In this document: positions 1 through 7,783 of the stretch, piece by piece
Position numbering within the stretch: the first letter of the stretch is position 1
How the letters are laid out: every line of letters begins with the position of its first letter
Program-made: the position numbers and the translations under genes
Source: JBCBTJ01 sp964597685
GTDB taxonomy: Bacteria > Pseudomonadota > Alphaproteobacteria > Caulobacterales > Hyphomonadaceae
Direction: 5' to 3'
Assembly: GCA_964597685.1 (NCBI GenBank)
Contig: CAZQZC010000040.1
Coordinates: 1-19,349 of the forward strand
DNA: 19,349 bases
The notes under the pieces: generated by a model
The model's input: only the letters and a program-made list of their open reading frames with translations
Told to the model about the DNA's origin: nothing
Databases searched by the model: none

Positions 1-75
1 CCTGGCCCGTATGCAGACATGTCGCGGCCGGATCTAGAAGACGTCTACTTTGACGCGCTGGCGAGGGGGCGCTGA
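1..75 (+). CDS. ABC transporter ATP-binding protein, C-terminal end only
   Basis: The first 75 bases read in frame 1 as 24 codons and a TGA. The segment PDLEDVYFDAL resembles the end of ABC-2 type exporter ATPases, where a P-x-LEDVF-like sequence follows the nucleotide-binding domain. None of the Walker or signature motifs are inside the window, so the call rests on this tail and on context. The TGA shares its last base with the ATG of the next gene (TGATG, a 1-base overlap), which suggests translational coupling. The ATPase most likely powers the downstream permease-peptidase. The family is inferred from a short fragment. Confidence 0.65.
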   Translation, partial: PGPYADMSRPDLEDVYFDALARGR

Positions 76-3000
76 TGTTGAGGTCTCTATATCTGCGAGA
101 GATGCGGTCTGGGCTCACGAAGCCTGAATACTGGGTCTACTTCCTGCTGACAGGCGCGGTCACGTTCCTGATTGTTCAGGTCGTCACGGTCGGTCTGCCC
201 GGCGTTCGCATCCAGCTTGTCGGGGAGGAGTTTTTCCTGAACTCGCCGGACAATCTTGATCGGTTGGCCTCCCTTATGGGCTGGCTGACGATTTTCATGA
301 CGGCGAACATTTTCGGCGCTTACGCCTGCCGCGATTACACCCATGAGATGCAATCGCTGGTCTTTGCCAGCGGCGTCCAAAAGGCCGCCTATCTGATCGG
401 CCGGTTTCTTCCGGCGCTGACACTATCGACGATTGTCACCTCCGGCTACGTTGTCGGCTTTCTGGCGGCGCGGTCGATGCCTTACATCGACCCCTCCTAT
501 TTTCAGACCGATACGCCGCTTAACTATCTTGGACCAATTCTAATCAAGACATTGCCGAACGCGCTGATCCTTGGTGGTTTGTTTTTCGCCCTCAATCTTG
601 TCTTTCGCCACCAGCTGATCAATTGGGTTGCGATCATCCTTTTGTATCTTGTCACGGCCGCCGCCCTGCGCATTCAGGATCCAGATCTTCAATCGATCGC
701 GTTTCTTATGGATCCGCTGGGGCTCGACGTCAGTCTCGCCGGTCGCGGCATCTCTAGGGCAGGTTACGAGGCTGACGTCTATCTGATCGCCAACCGCCTG
801 CTTTGGATGGCGCTCGCCTGTGCAGCGGCTTTGTTGAGTGCGTGGCGCTTCAGACTAAGCGAGGAGCAGCGGAGCTTTCGGCTCCTCCGCAGCAAACAGA
901 ACGTCGCCTCGATAATTGAGACCCCGTCTCGGAGTGCGCCTGCACAAGGTTTGGAGCCCGCGCTGATCGAGGTGAACAGCAAGGGCTCGCGCCAAGCGGC
1001 CGGAATGTGGTTCGGCAGCCTCTGGTTCGAGTTGCGATCCATTCTGTTCAACCGCTTCTTCTTGCTGATCTGCGCGGGAGGCGCCCTTTATCTCTTCTGG
1101 GTGTCCCGCTTTGTGGGGCAGAGCTTTGAGACGAACACCCTGCCCGTAACGTATGCCGTCACCGGTCTTTATTCCGGCGCCTTTTATCTCTTCTTCTTTG
1201 TGATTATCGCCCTTTTCAGCGGCGATTTGATTTGGCGGGATAGAGACAATAAAATTGACGGCATTACGGGCGCCTATCTTCCCTCCAATATGAGCGCCTA
1301 TTCCAGTAAGTTTTCGGCCCTCGTTCTCATCCTGTTGCTGATCTCCTGCCTGATGATCGCAGGCGGCGTCGCCTTGCAGCTCTCAAAAGGATTTACGGAC
1401 CATAATTTCAGCCTTTACGTGAAGCGCTTGCTTGGGTTGAACATGCTGGATTTCACCCTCTTGGCAGGTCTGGCCTTCTTTATTCATACCATAGCGCCCA
1501 ACCGCTATATCGGGTATGCAATCCTGGCCGGTTATTATGCGTTCGACACGTTTGCAGCTGCTCCTTTGCTGCAACATAATCTATTAATCTATAGCAGCGC
1601 GCCGCGTGTGGTCTACTCGGATCTTAATGGCTTTGGCCCAAATGTTTGGCCTTATCTGACATTCAAACTGTTCTGGTTCTTGATCTTCGCTTTGCTTGTG
1701 CGGGCAAGCCTCCTGCTCTGGAAGCGTAGCGCCGCCGATGCGCGACCGCCCCTGAAGACCTTGCGTAACGGGCTGCTGACAAGGCCGCGCCTGTCCGGCG
1801 TCATGGCGGCTTTGCCGCTGCTCTGTGGCGGCTTCATCTTCTACAACACAAACATCCTCAACGACTTTCAGACCCCCGCAGCGGCGGAGGAGATGCAGGT
1901 CGCCTATGAAAAGCTCTACGGCGCGTCGCGCGGCGAGCCCGTCCCGAGCGTTACGACAATCGCGCTAAAGCTCGACCTTTATCCCGAAGACCAGGCCGCG
2001 AGGGGATCGGCTATTCTAGGCGTCAAGAATACGACGGATCAGCCGATCACCGATCTGCATCTGGAATACGACGCCAAGACGCTAAGCGGGCTCGTCTTTG
2101 GCCGCACGGCCCGTCTCATCGAAAGCGACAACAGGCGTCGCGTGCACATCTGGCGACTTTCGACCCCTTTGCGGCCCAATGAAACCCTTTCCCTCAGCTT
2201 TGAGATCGAGGACGTCCCATCTGGTTTTAGCAATACCGGTCGAACGCTGGGTCTGATCGACAATGGAACGTTCTATACGCCGCCCCTGCCCGGCTTTGGA
2301 TACAATTCCGACCGCGAACTCCGTGACAATCGTAGGCGGCGCAGTTTCGGCCTGCCTGAAAAACCAACGTTCATTGCACGCGACGCCGAGGAGGCTGGAG
2401 AGCTGTCTTTCCTCGGCCTCACCGAGAGCTTCATCACGCTTGAGATCGAGATCAGCACGCCGGAGGATCAACGCGCCTTCGCGCCCGGCGACTTGGTGGA
2501 GGAATGGTCCGCCAATAATCGTCGCCACTTCCGCTACGCCAGTCGGAAAAAAGTCCTCAATTTCATGACGATCCTGTCTGGGCGGTATCGGTCAAGCAAA
2601 CATGTCTGGGAGGCCAAGGCCGGCGATCACCAGCCCGTTGAAATCAGCGTTCATCATGACGTGAAGCATCAGGTTAATGTGCCCCGTATGCTAGAAGCGG
2701 CCGATTACTCTCTCAGCGCGATGACAGAGGCGTTCGGGCCGTATCCTCACAACCAGCTGAGGATTATCGAATTTCCGAGATACCGAACCTTCGCCCAGTC
2801 CTTCGCGGCCAATATTCCGTTCTCGGAAGCGATCGGATTTATCGCCGACGTCGGAGATCTTGATGCGCCGGGCACGAGCTTCAACGAGCGCCGTATCGAC
2901 TATCCCTTCTTTGTGACAGCCCACGAGATCGCGCATCAATGGTGGGCCCACCAATTGGTTGCGGCCAATGCAGAAGGCGGGATCTTCCTTGTCGAGGCGC

Positions 3001-3713
3001 TCTCACAATATTCGGCGCTCCGCATTTATGAGGCGCGTTATGGGAAGGACGGTGTCAGAAAGCTGCTGCGCTTTTACGCGAACAGCTATGGCGTCGCGCG
3101 TTCGGGCAGCCAAGGCTCGGCCATGGAACGCCCGCTACTTCGTGTCCGGCCGGATCAGAGCTATGTCTATTATGATAAGGCCATCGGCGCGCTTTATGGC
3201 GTAAGCGAGCGCGTTGGGCGGGAAAGGTTTGAGGCCGCTCTAAAAGCGTTCCTGGATGAATTCGCCTATCGTAACGATTACTACCCCACCACGCTCGACT
3301 TTCTAGACGTGCTCAGAGCCGGTCTGGATGACGCGGACTGGGCCTATATCGAGGATCTTCTCCAACGCGTGACGCTGATCGATTACAACGTCAGTAACGC
3401 CAGCTACGAGCGGACACCGGATTTCACTTATCAGGTCACCGCTGAGATCGATCTGGAAAAACTCTATGTCGATGATGACGGCAATGAGCTCGCTGCTGAC
3501 ACGCCGATCTGGGTCGATGTCGGGTTTTACAATGGTCGGGGAGAAGAAGTTGGTCTTCGTCCGGTTCTTCTGGAGCCTGGGCAAACGACGCTCGCCATGG
3601 TTCTGGAGCGCAAGCCGGCGACACTGATCATTGATCCGTACTACAAGCTGGCCGAGCGCGATGTGATCAAGGCATCGACACCCCTCCAGCGCAAAGCCGA
3701 GGGCGACGCCTAG
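75..3713 (+). CDS. ABC-2 type permease fused to an M1-family zinc metallopeptidase
   Basis: This 1212-residue protein has two parts. Residues 1-600 hold about 13 hydrophobic segments (near 19-41, 66-86, 111-131, 152-176, 182-198, 241-257, 326-345, 360-383, 412-434, 457-474, 478-496, 527-547, 573-591), like two ABC-2 permease halves in tandem joined by a polar linker at 260-320. The rest resembles an M1 (gluzincin) peptidase with the zinc motif HEIAH at 950-954 and a third ligand, probably E974. There are 19 residues between HEIAH and that Glu rather than the usual 18, and the GxMEN aminopeptidase motif is not seen; AANIPFSEAIGF lies where it would be expected. An odd number of membrane segments would put the peptidase outside the cytoplasm. 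Substrate is unknown. The start ATG overlaps the stop of the upstream ATPase gene by one base, so the two probably form one transporter. Fusions of this kind are annotated in databases but poorly characterised; exact topology is inference. Confidence 0.88.
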   Translation: MLRSLYLREMRSGLTKPEYWVYFLLTGAVTFLIVQVVTVGLPGVRIQLVGEEFFLNSPDNLDRLASLMGWLTIFMTANIFGAYACRDYTHEMQSLVFASGVQKAAYLIGRFLPALTLSTIVTSGYVVGFLAARSMPYIDPSYFQTDTPLNYLGPILIKTLPNALILGGLFFALNLVFRHQLINWVAIILLYLVTAAALRIQDPDLQSIAFLMDPLGLDVSLAGRGISRAGYEADVYLIANRLLWMALACAAALLSAWRFRLSEEQRSFRLLRSKQNVASIIETPSRSAPAQGLEPALIEVNSKGSRQAAGMWFGSLWFELRSILFNRFFLLICAGGALYLFWVSRFVGQSFETNTLPVTYAVTGLYSGAFYLFFFVIIALFSGDLIWRDRDNKIDGITGAYLPSNMSAYSSKFSALVLILLLISCLMIAGGVALQLSKGFTDHNFSLYVKRLLGLNMLDFTLLAGLAFFIHTIAPNRYIGYAILAGYYAFDTFAAAPLLQHNLLIYSSAPRVVYSDLNGFGPNVWPYLTFKLFWFLIFALLVRASLLLWKRSAADARPPLKTLRNGLLTRPRLSGVMAALPLLCGGFIFYNTNILNDFQTPAAAEEMQVAYEKLYGASRGEPVPSVTTIALKLDLYPEDQAARGSAILGVKNTTDQPITDLHLEYDAKTLSGLVFGRTARLIESDNRRRVHIWRLSTPLRPNETLSLSFEIEDVPSGFSNTGRTLGLIDNGTFYTPPLPGFGYNSDRELRDNRRRRSFGLPEKPTFIARDAEEAGELSFLGLTESFITLEIEISTPEDQRAFAPGDLVEEWSANNRRHFRYASRKKVLNFMTILSGRYRSSKHVWEAKAGDHQPVEISVHHDVKHQVNVPRMLEAADYSLSAMTEAFGPYPHNQLRIIEFPRYRTFAQSFAANIPFSEAIGFIADVGDLDAPGTSFNERRIDYPFFVTAHEIAHQWWAHQLVAANAEGGIFLVEALSQYSALRIYEARYGKDGVRKLLRFYANSYGVARSGSQGSAMERPLLRVRPDQSYVYYDKAIGALYGVSERVGRERFEAALKAFLDEFAYRNDYYPTTLDFLDVLRAGLDDADWAYIEDLLQRVTLIDYNVSNASYERTPDFTYQVTAEIDLEKLYVDDDGNELAADTPIWVDVGFYNGRGEEVGLRPVLLEPGQTTLAMVLERKPATLIIDPYYKLAERDVIKASTPLQRKAEGDA

Positions 3714-3769
3714 AGCCCTTTCATCCAACCACCCAATTCGCCGCCATGTTTGGGAATTCGAAGAAGCCT

Positions 3770-3805
3770 GAACGCCTCAAAACACTTGGAAACCACCGGG
3801 CGTTC
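3770..3805 (+). terminator. possible hairpin after the permease-peptidase gene
   Basis: GAACGCC at 3770-3776 pairs perfectly with GGCGTTC at 3799-3805 across a 22-base loop. A short T run (TTTT within CTCTTTTATCC) follows about 12 bases later. The long loop and late T run make this a poor intrinsic terminator. It lies in the 163-base gap before mazG. A weak promoter-like pair (TTGGAA at 3786-3791, 17 bases, CTTAAG at 3809-3814) overlaps it and is not convincing. Confidence 0.22.
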
Positions 3806-3865
3806 CGGCTTAAGCTCTTTTATCCGGTCTGCGAGTCGGATTTGCTGCCTCGGACGTGTTTGGCC

Positions 3866-3870
3866 AGGAG
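3866..3870 (+). promoter_or_regulatory. ribosome binding site deciding the mazG start
   Basis: AGGAG sits six bases before the ATG at 3877. An in-frame GTG at 3856 would add seven residues but has no purine-rich sequence upstream, so the ATG is the better start. Confidence 0.6.
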
Positions 3871-3876
3871 CGCGAC

Positions 3877-4698
3877 ATGACGACTAGCCTCCCCTCCTCC
3901 GACGCCATGGCTCGGCTCGTAGAGATTATGAGCCGTTTGAGAACGCCAGGCTCCGGGTGTCCTTGGGATCTCGAACAGGACTTCTCAACGATCGCGCCTT
4001 ACACAATTGAAGAAGCCTATGAAGTCGCCGACGCCATCGAGCGCGCCGACATGGGCGACCTGCGCGACGAACTCGGCGACCTTCTGTTCCAGGTCGTCTT
4101 TCATAGCCAGATGGCGTCCGAGGCGGGCGCGTTCGGCTTCCAGGACGTCGCCGAGGCGATCTCGGACAAGATGGTGCGCCGCCATCCCCATGTCTTCGAC
4201 ACCGCCGATGGTCGCTCGTCGGATGCGCAGACGACGGCGTGGGAAGACATGAAGGCGGCCGAACGCGCCGAGAAGGCTAGCGGCCTCGATGCGCCGAGCG
4301 CGCTGGACGGCGTGGCGCTCGCCCTGCCCGCCTTGCTGCGGGCCGAGAAACTTCAAAAGCGTGCAGCTCGTTCTGGGTTTGATTGGACCGATCCGAAGCA
4401 GATATTCGAGAAACTCGACGAGGAGACGGCGGAGGTCCGAGAGGCGATCGCCGCCGAGGATCAAAGTGCGGTCGAAGACGAAATCGGCGACCTTCTTTTC
4501 GTCTGCGCCAATCTTGCCCGGCGCCTCAAGGTCGATCCAGAAGCGGCCTTGCGCGCAGCGAACGCGAAGTTCGAGCGACGCTTCAAGGCCATGGAAGCGC
4601 TTGCGGCCAAACGCGGCCAGGCCTTCGCGGACCTTGATTTGGACGCTCAAGAAGCCTTGTGGGGCGAGGTCAAGACCACTGAGCGCGCCTACGGCTAG
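3877..4698 (+). CDS. mazG: nucleoside triphosphate pyrophosphohydrolase MazG
   Basis: MazG hydrolyses nucleoside triphosphates to monophosphates and pyrophosphate, clearing non-canonical nucleotides in the cytoplasm. With the ATG at 3877 the protein has 273 residues, near the length of E. coli MazG, and has the usual two tandem MazG domains. The N-terminal domain begins with GSGCPWD (25-31) and carries the metal-binding pattern E45-E46-x-x-E49 with E65-x-x-D68. The C-terminal domain repeats it as E182-E183-x-x-E186 with E202-x-x-D205 (EIGDLLF). Both catalytic sets are therefore present. The gene is alone on its strand and ends 8 bases from the stop of the convergent hflX. mazG beside hflX and hfq is a familiar alphaproteobacterial arrangement. 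Confidence 0.95.
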   Translation: MTTSLPSSDAMARLVEIMSRLRTPGSGCPWDLEQDFSTIAPYTIEEAYEVADAIERADMGDLRDELGDLLFQVVFHSQMASEAGAFGFQDVAEAISDKMVRRHPHVFDTADGRSSDAQTTAWEDMKAAERAEKASGLDAPSALDGVALALPALLRAEKLQKRAARSGFDWTDPKQIFEKLDEETAEVREAIAAEDQSAVEDEIGDLLFVCANLARRLKVDPEAALRAANAKFERRFKAMEALAAKRGQAFADLDLDAQEALWGEVKTTERAYG

Positions 4699-4711
4699 AG
4701 TCCGCCCTAGC
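4694..4711. repeat. small inverted repeat holding the mazG and hflX stop codons
   Basis: GCTAG (4694-4698) and CTAGC (4707-4711) are perfect inverted copies separated by 8 bases. The left arm contains the mazG TAG and the right arm the hflX TAG on the other strand. A 5-base-pair stem with no T run is weak as a terminator; it may only reflect two identical stop codons facing each other. Confidence 0.3.
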
Positions 4712-6026
4712 TGTCGCTGTCGATCCGTACGTCGGGGAATAGCGCCAAGAATCGACCGATCTGATCGGCGGCTAAACGGGCGCTTACCAGCGTCACGCCC
4801 GTCGCATCTGTCGCTTCGCCAATGATTTCGGCGCGGTCATAGAGCCAGGCGCGCGCCGCGCCGTCGCTATGCTCAATGCGGATGCGCAGCTCTTGCTCCG
4901 CCGAGCGCAGCGATCCTGTAATCAAGTGGACCAAGTCGGCGAAGCCCTCTCCTGTCGTTGCGGAGACGAGCGCGGCGGGAGGATCGGCGCGCCGCGCGGC
5001 GGCGGCGAGCAAGGCGCGCGTATCGGGATCAAGTCGATCGACCTTGTTCCACGCCTCTATGAGCGGCGGCGGCGCGTCCATCTCCGCCTGAAGCCGTTCG
5101 AGCACCTGTTCAACATCGGCTTTCTGTGACGCGTCCACCGGGCTGGACCGATCGCGGACATGGACGATGAGATCGGCCTCCATCGCCTCTTCCAAAGTGG
5201 CTTGGAACGCGTCGATCAAATGGGTCGGCAGGTCGGTGATAAACCCGACCGTATCGACTAAAGCCGCCTCGCCGATCGCGGGAATTCGCACGCGACGGAT
5301 CGTTGGGTCCAGGGTGGCGAACGGCATGTCCTTGGCCAGGACGTCGGCGCCGCTCAGACGATTGAACAGTGTGGACTTTCCAGCGTTTGTATAGCCAACA
5401 AGCGCAATGACGGCGACGCCGGCCCGCCGGCGGCCCTGCCTCTGAAGCCCGCGCGTGCGCCGCACCGCTTCAAGGTCCGCGCGTAACCGCTTTACCCGGG
5501 TGTCGAGCATGCGCTTGTCGGCTTCAAGCTGCGTCTCCCCCGGGCCGGACAGGAAGCCCCGCCCGCCGCGTTGACGTTCCAGGTGGGTCCATGTGCGGAC
5601 CAATCGGGACCGTTCGTACAATTGGCGCGCAAGTTCGACTTGAAGGACGCCTTCCTTTGTGCGGGCGCGAAGTCCAAAGATCTCAAGGATCAATCCAGTT
5701 CGATCGATGACCTTTACGCCGAGCCGCCGTTCCAAATTCCTTTGCTGGATCGGGGTCAAAGCGCCGTCGATGACAGCCAACGTGCATTCTTCATCCGCGA
5801 GATCTTCGGCAAGACGGTCGAGCATGCCTGTCGACAACAGCTGAGACGGGTTCGGCGTGCGAATTTGTTCGGCCCGTACGAAACCAAGAGCGCAGCCGAG
5901 CGCTTCAGCCAAACCCGACGTTTCGATCAAGCGGTCTTCGCTGGGCCGGTCCTTTGGATCAGTCCAGGGAATGACGATTCCCGCGCGCTCTGTCGGCGGC
6001 GACCGATCAATCAATTGGGTATTCAA
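4707..6026 (-). CDS. hflX: ribosome-associated GTPase HflX
   Basis: HflX is a GTPase that binds the 50S subunit and splits stalled ribosomes under stress. The 439-residue protein has the family's N-terminal domain with the signature RGGRGF (153-158) and GPGETQLE (161-168), a basic helical stretch at 172-203, then the G domain: G1 GYTNAGKS (211-218), G3 DTVGF (258-262) and G4 NKVD (327-330). The start is a TTG at 6026 whose last two bases begin the TGA of hfq, a TTGA overlap of four bases. No good ribosome binding site stands before it, so translation is probably coupled to hfq. The next in-frame Met is at residue 68, inside the conserved N-terminal domain, so the TTG is preferred. Confidence 0.95.
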   Translation of the reverse strand: MNTQLIDRSPPTERAGIVIPWTDPKDRPSEDRLIETSGLAEALGCALGFVRAEQIRTPNPSQLLSTGMLDRLAEDLADEECTLAVIDGALTPIQQRNLERRLGVKVIDRTGLILEIFGLRARTKEGVLQVELARQLYERSRLVRTWTHLERQRGGRGFLSGPGETQLEADKRMLDTRVKRLRADLEAVRRTRGLQRQGRRRAGVAVIALVGYTNAGKSTLFNRLSGADVLAKDMPFATLDPTIRRVRIPAIGEAALVDTVGFITDLPTHLIDAFQATLEEAMEADLIVHVRDRSSPVDASQKADVEQVLERLQAEMDAPPPLIEAWNKVDRLDPDTRALLAAAARRADPPAALVSATTGEGFADLVHLITGSLRSAEQELRIRIEHSDGAARAWLYDRAEIIGEATDATGVTLVSARLAADQIGRFLALFPDVRIDSDS

Positions 6027-6283
6027 TCGTCTTCGGCGGCTTCCAATTGAGATTCATCGAATAATTGGACCGGAGCGTTTGGCGCGATCGTAGATATTGC
6101 GTGCTTATAAACGAGCTGTGGAGGACGACCGTCGCCCCTTAGCAAGATGCAGAAGTTATCAAACCACGTCACGACGCCCTGCAGCTTGACGCCATTAACG
6201 ATATACACGGTTAGCGGCGTCCGAGACTTGCGCACCGCGTTCAAAAAGGTGTCTTGTAGGTTATGCTTCTTATCGCTGGCCAT
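6023..6283 (-). CDS. hfq: RNA chaperone Hfq
   Basis: Hfq is the hexameric Sm-like protein that helps small RNAs pair with mRNAs. The 86-residue product has the N-terminal helix (LQDTFLNAVRK, 9-19), the Sm1 region with VNGVKLQGVVTWFDNF (29-44), and the Sm2 motif YKHAIST (59-65) that lines the uridine-binding proximal face. The acidic C-terminal tail is short, as usual in Alphaproteobacteria. The rim patch reads R18-K19-S20-R21 where E. coli has two Arg, a Glu and an Arg, so the basic rim is roughly kept. AGGA lies 12 bases before the ATG, a long spacing bridged by an A/T-rich stretch. hflX follows with overlapping stop and start; trkH lies 84 bases upstream on the same strand. Confidence 0.97.
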   Translation of the reverse strand: MASDKKHNLQDTFLNAVRKSRTPLTVYIVNGVKLQGVVTWFDNFCILLRGDGRPPQLVYKHAISTIAPNAPVQLFDESQLEAAEDD

Positions 6284-6367
6284 AATCGACTTTTTTCCTG
6301 ATGCCAGCTTTCCCGCTAATTCGATTGGCGCTGCGGCGCAAGTCTTAGCACGCTCGGGTAATGCGCT
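6284..6367 (-). other. trkH-hfq intergenic region
   Basis: This 84-base gap is the largest inside the ntrY-to-hflX run and could hold a separate hfq promoter. Reading toward hfq I see only the A-rich ribosome binding region (AGGAAAAAA) and no convincing -35/-10 pair or terminator hairpin. Confidence 0.35.
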
Positions 6368-7771
6368 TTATGCGCGCCAGAACCCGGGATTAAGCGCTGG
6401 CAGGACAGCAAGGATCTCGAGACGTCCGAGGCCCATCGCGACAATTAGCGCAGCTTGGCGAAACGGTGTTTCAGCGTCGGTGATAAGCCAGCCTGCATTG
6501 GAGACGGCGCCGACGCTGCTTGTCACGGCGTCGGCGAATTCAACGCCCAGAAGGCCTAGCGTCAGGACGATCACGCTCACCGCCGCAACGTAGGCGATGA
6601 GATAAACCCAGACTGCGACAATTCCGCTTGGCGGCTGCGTTCGGCCCCGAAATCTCAACGTCGCCACGGAATCGCGAAACCCTAGGCGCGAAAACTCGAT
6701 CACCGCTCTGCGCACCAGGATCGCAACACGCGCGAGCTTGACGCCGCCCGCCGTGGACAAGCCAGACCCCCCGATCAACGCGGGCAAGATCAGAAGCGCC
6801 ACAGGCAGAGCCGAAACGCCCGCGCCGCCCGTCGCCGAAACGCCCGACGTCGACAGCGACGAGATCGACCAGAAAACCGAGTTCAGAGGGCCCAATCCGG
6901 TCGAAGCTGCGGCAAGTGCAAACAACATTGCGGCGCCGACAAAGACGAGCATTTCCGGATCGCGCAGGGCGCGGCCGATTCGTCCGTTTCGGACTTCGAT
7001 CAGGACGAACAAGCCAAGGGCTGAGGCCGCGAGCCCCAGCATCAGCGCGAAGCTGTGCACGAGCGGCAGGTCCTGCAATCGCGCATGCGCTGGATCAACA
7101 AGACCCGTCGTGACGACGCTGACTGCGATGGAAAACGCTTCGGCGGGCGCGTGCGTTCGTGACGTCGCCGCCAACGAGGCGAAGCAAAGTGCGAACACGA
7201 TTGCGTAGAGGCCGAGCGCGGCGCGAATAACCCTTGGGAACGCGTCGAAAAAACTTGTCGACGGGATCGTGAACAGCACGCTGCGCTGGATGCCGGGTCC
7301 ACCAAGATTGAGCGCCGCAAACACCGCAGCCGCCGTCACAAGGGACATGGTCGCCCCGATAATGTGCAGAACACCCCGCCAGACGAGAAGCGACACCGGC
7401 CACGCGCCGTCTTCAAGTGCGATGACGCTGTGTCCGGTCGTCGTCAAACAGGACATTGCTTCGTAGATCGCCGCCATGATGGAGCGCTCGTCGACGCCGA
7501 GCAGAAAGGGCGGCGCCGCTGCGACTGGCGCCAGGGCCCAGAACAAGATCACGACGGCGAGGCCGTCCGATGGGGAGGCTTGCCTGACTGGACGAGGCGT
7601 CAGCAGAAGGACGCTGCCTGAAACCACGATCGCCGCAACACCGGAAACGATCAGCGCCGCAGCCTGCGCGGGTTCTGCCGACACTATCGCGACAGAGATC
7701 GGTACGACGAATGACGCAGCGAACGCCAGACCGATCATGGCGAGAACACGGACAACGGAGGCGTGGTTCAC
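6368..7771 (-). CDS. trkH: Trk-type potassium uptake channel subunit TrkH
   Basis: TrkH is the membrane pore subunit of the Trk potassium uptake system. The 467-residue protein is hydrophobic throughout, about the size of E. coli TrkH (483), and has the four pore-loop repeats of the family: TTTGHS (110-115), VTTGLVD (220-226), STSGVS (308-313) and VSNAG (423-427), each contributing a selectivity-filter glycine. The C-terminus GRLEILAVLPALNPGFW matches the usual TrkH ending. The start is a GTG at 7771 preceded closely by GAGGA. It begins 12 bases after the trkA stop, so pore and gating subunits are co-transcribed. Ion preference (K+ rather than Na+) follows from the family and the trkA neighbour, not from a direct test. 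Confidence 0.92.
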   Translation of the reverse strand: MNHASVVRVLAMIGLAFAASFVVPISVAIVSAEPAQAAALIVSGVAAIVVSGSVLLLTPRPVRQASPSDGLAVVILFWALAPVAAAPPFLLGVDERSIMAAIYEAMSCLTTTGHSVIALEDGAWPVSLLVWRGVLHIIGATMSLVTAAAVFAALNLGGPGIQRSVLFTIPSTSFFDAFPRVIRAALGLYAIVFALCFASLAATSRTHAPAEAFSIAVSVVTTGLVDPAHARLQDLPLVHSFALMLGLAASALGLFVLIEVRNGRIGRALRDPEMLVFVGAAMLFALAAASTGLGPLNSVFWSISSLSTSGVSATGGAGVSALPVALLILPALIGGSGLSTAGGVKLARVAILVRRAVIEFSRLGFRDSVATLRFRGRTQPPSGIVAVWVYLIAYVAAVSVIVLTLGLLGVEFADAVTSSVGAVSNAGWLITDAETPFRQAALIVAMGLGRLEILAVLPALNPGFWRA

Positions 7772-7783
7772 GGTTCCTCGCCG

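Noticed and set aside
2082..2528. Open frame of 148 codons on the - strand inside the permease-peptidase gene
   Set aside because: It is fully contained in a well-supported gene, shows no recognisable motif and is a side effect of GC-rich codon use.
3856..3876. GTG at 3856 as the mazG start
   Set aside because: No ribosome binding site precedes it, while AGGAG stands at ideal distance before the ATG at 3877.
3985..4650. Open frame of 221 codons on the - strand opposite mazG
   Set aside because: mazG has both catalytic motif sets in frame on the + strand; the opposite frame has no family resemblance and no ribosome binding site.
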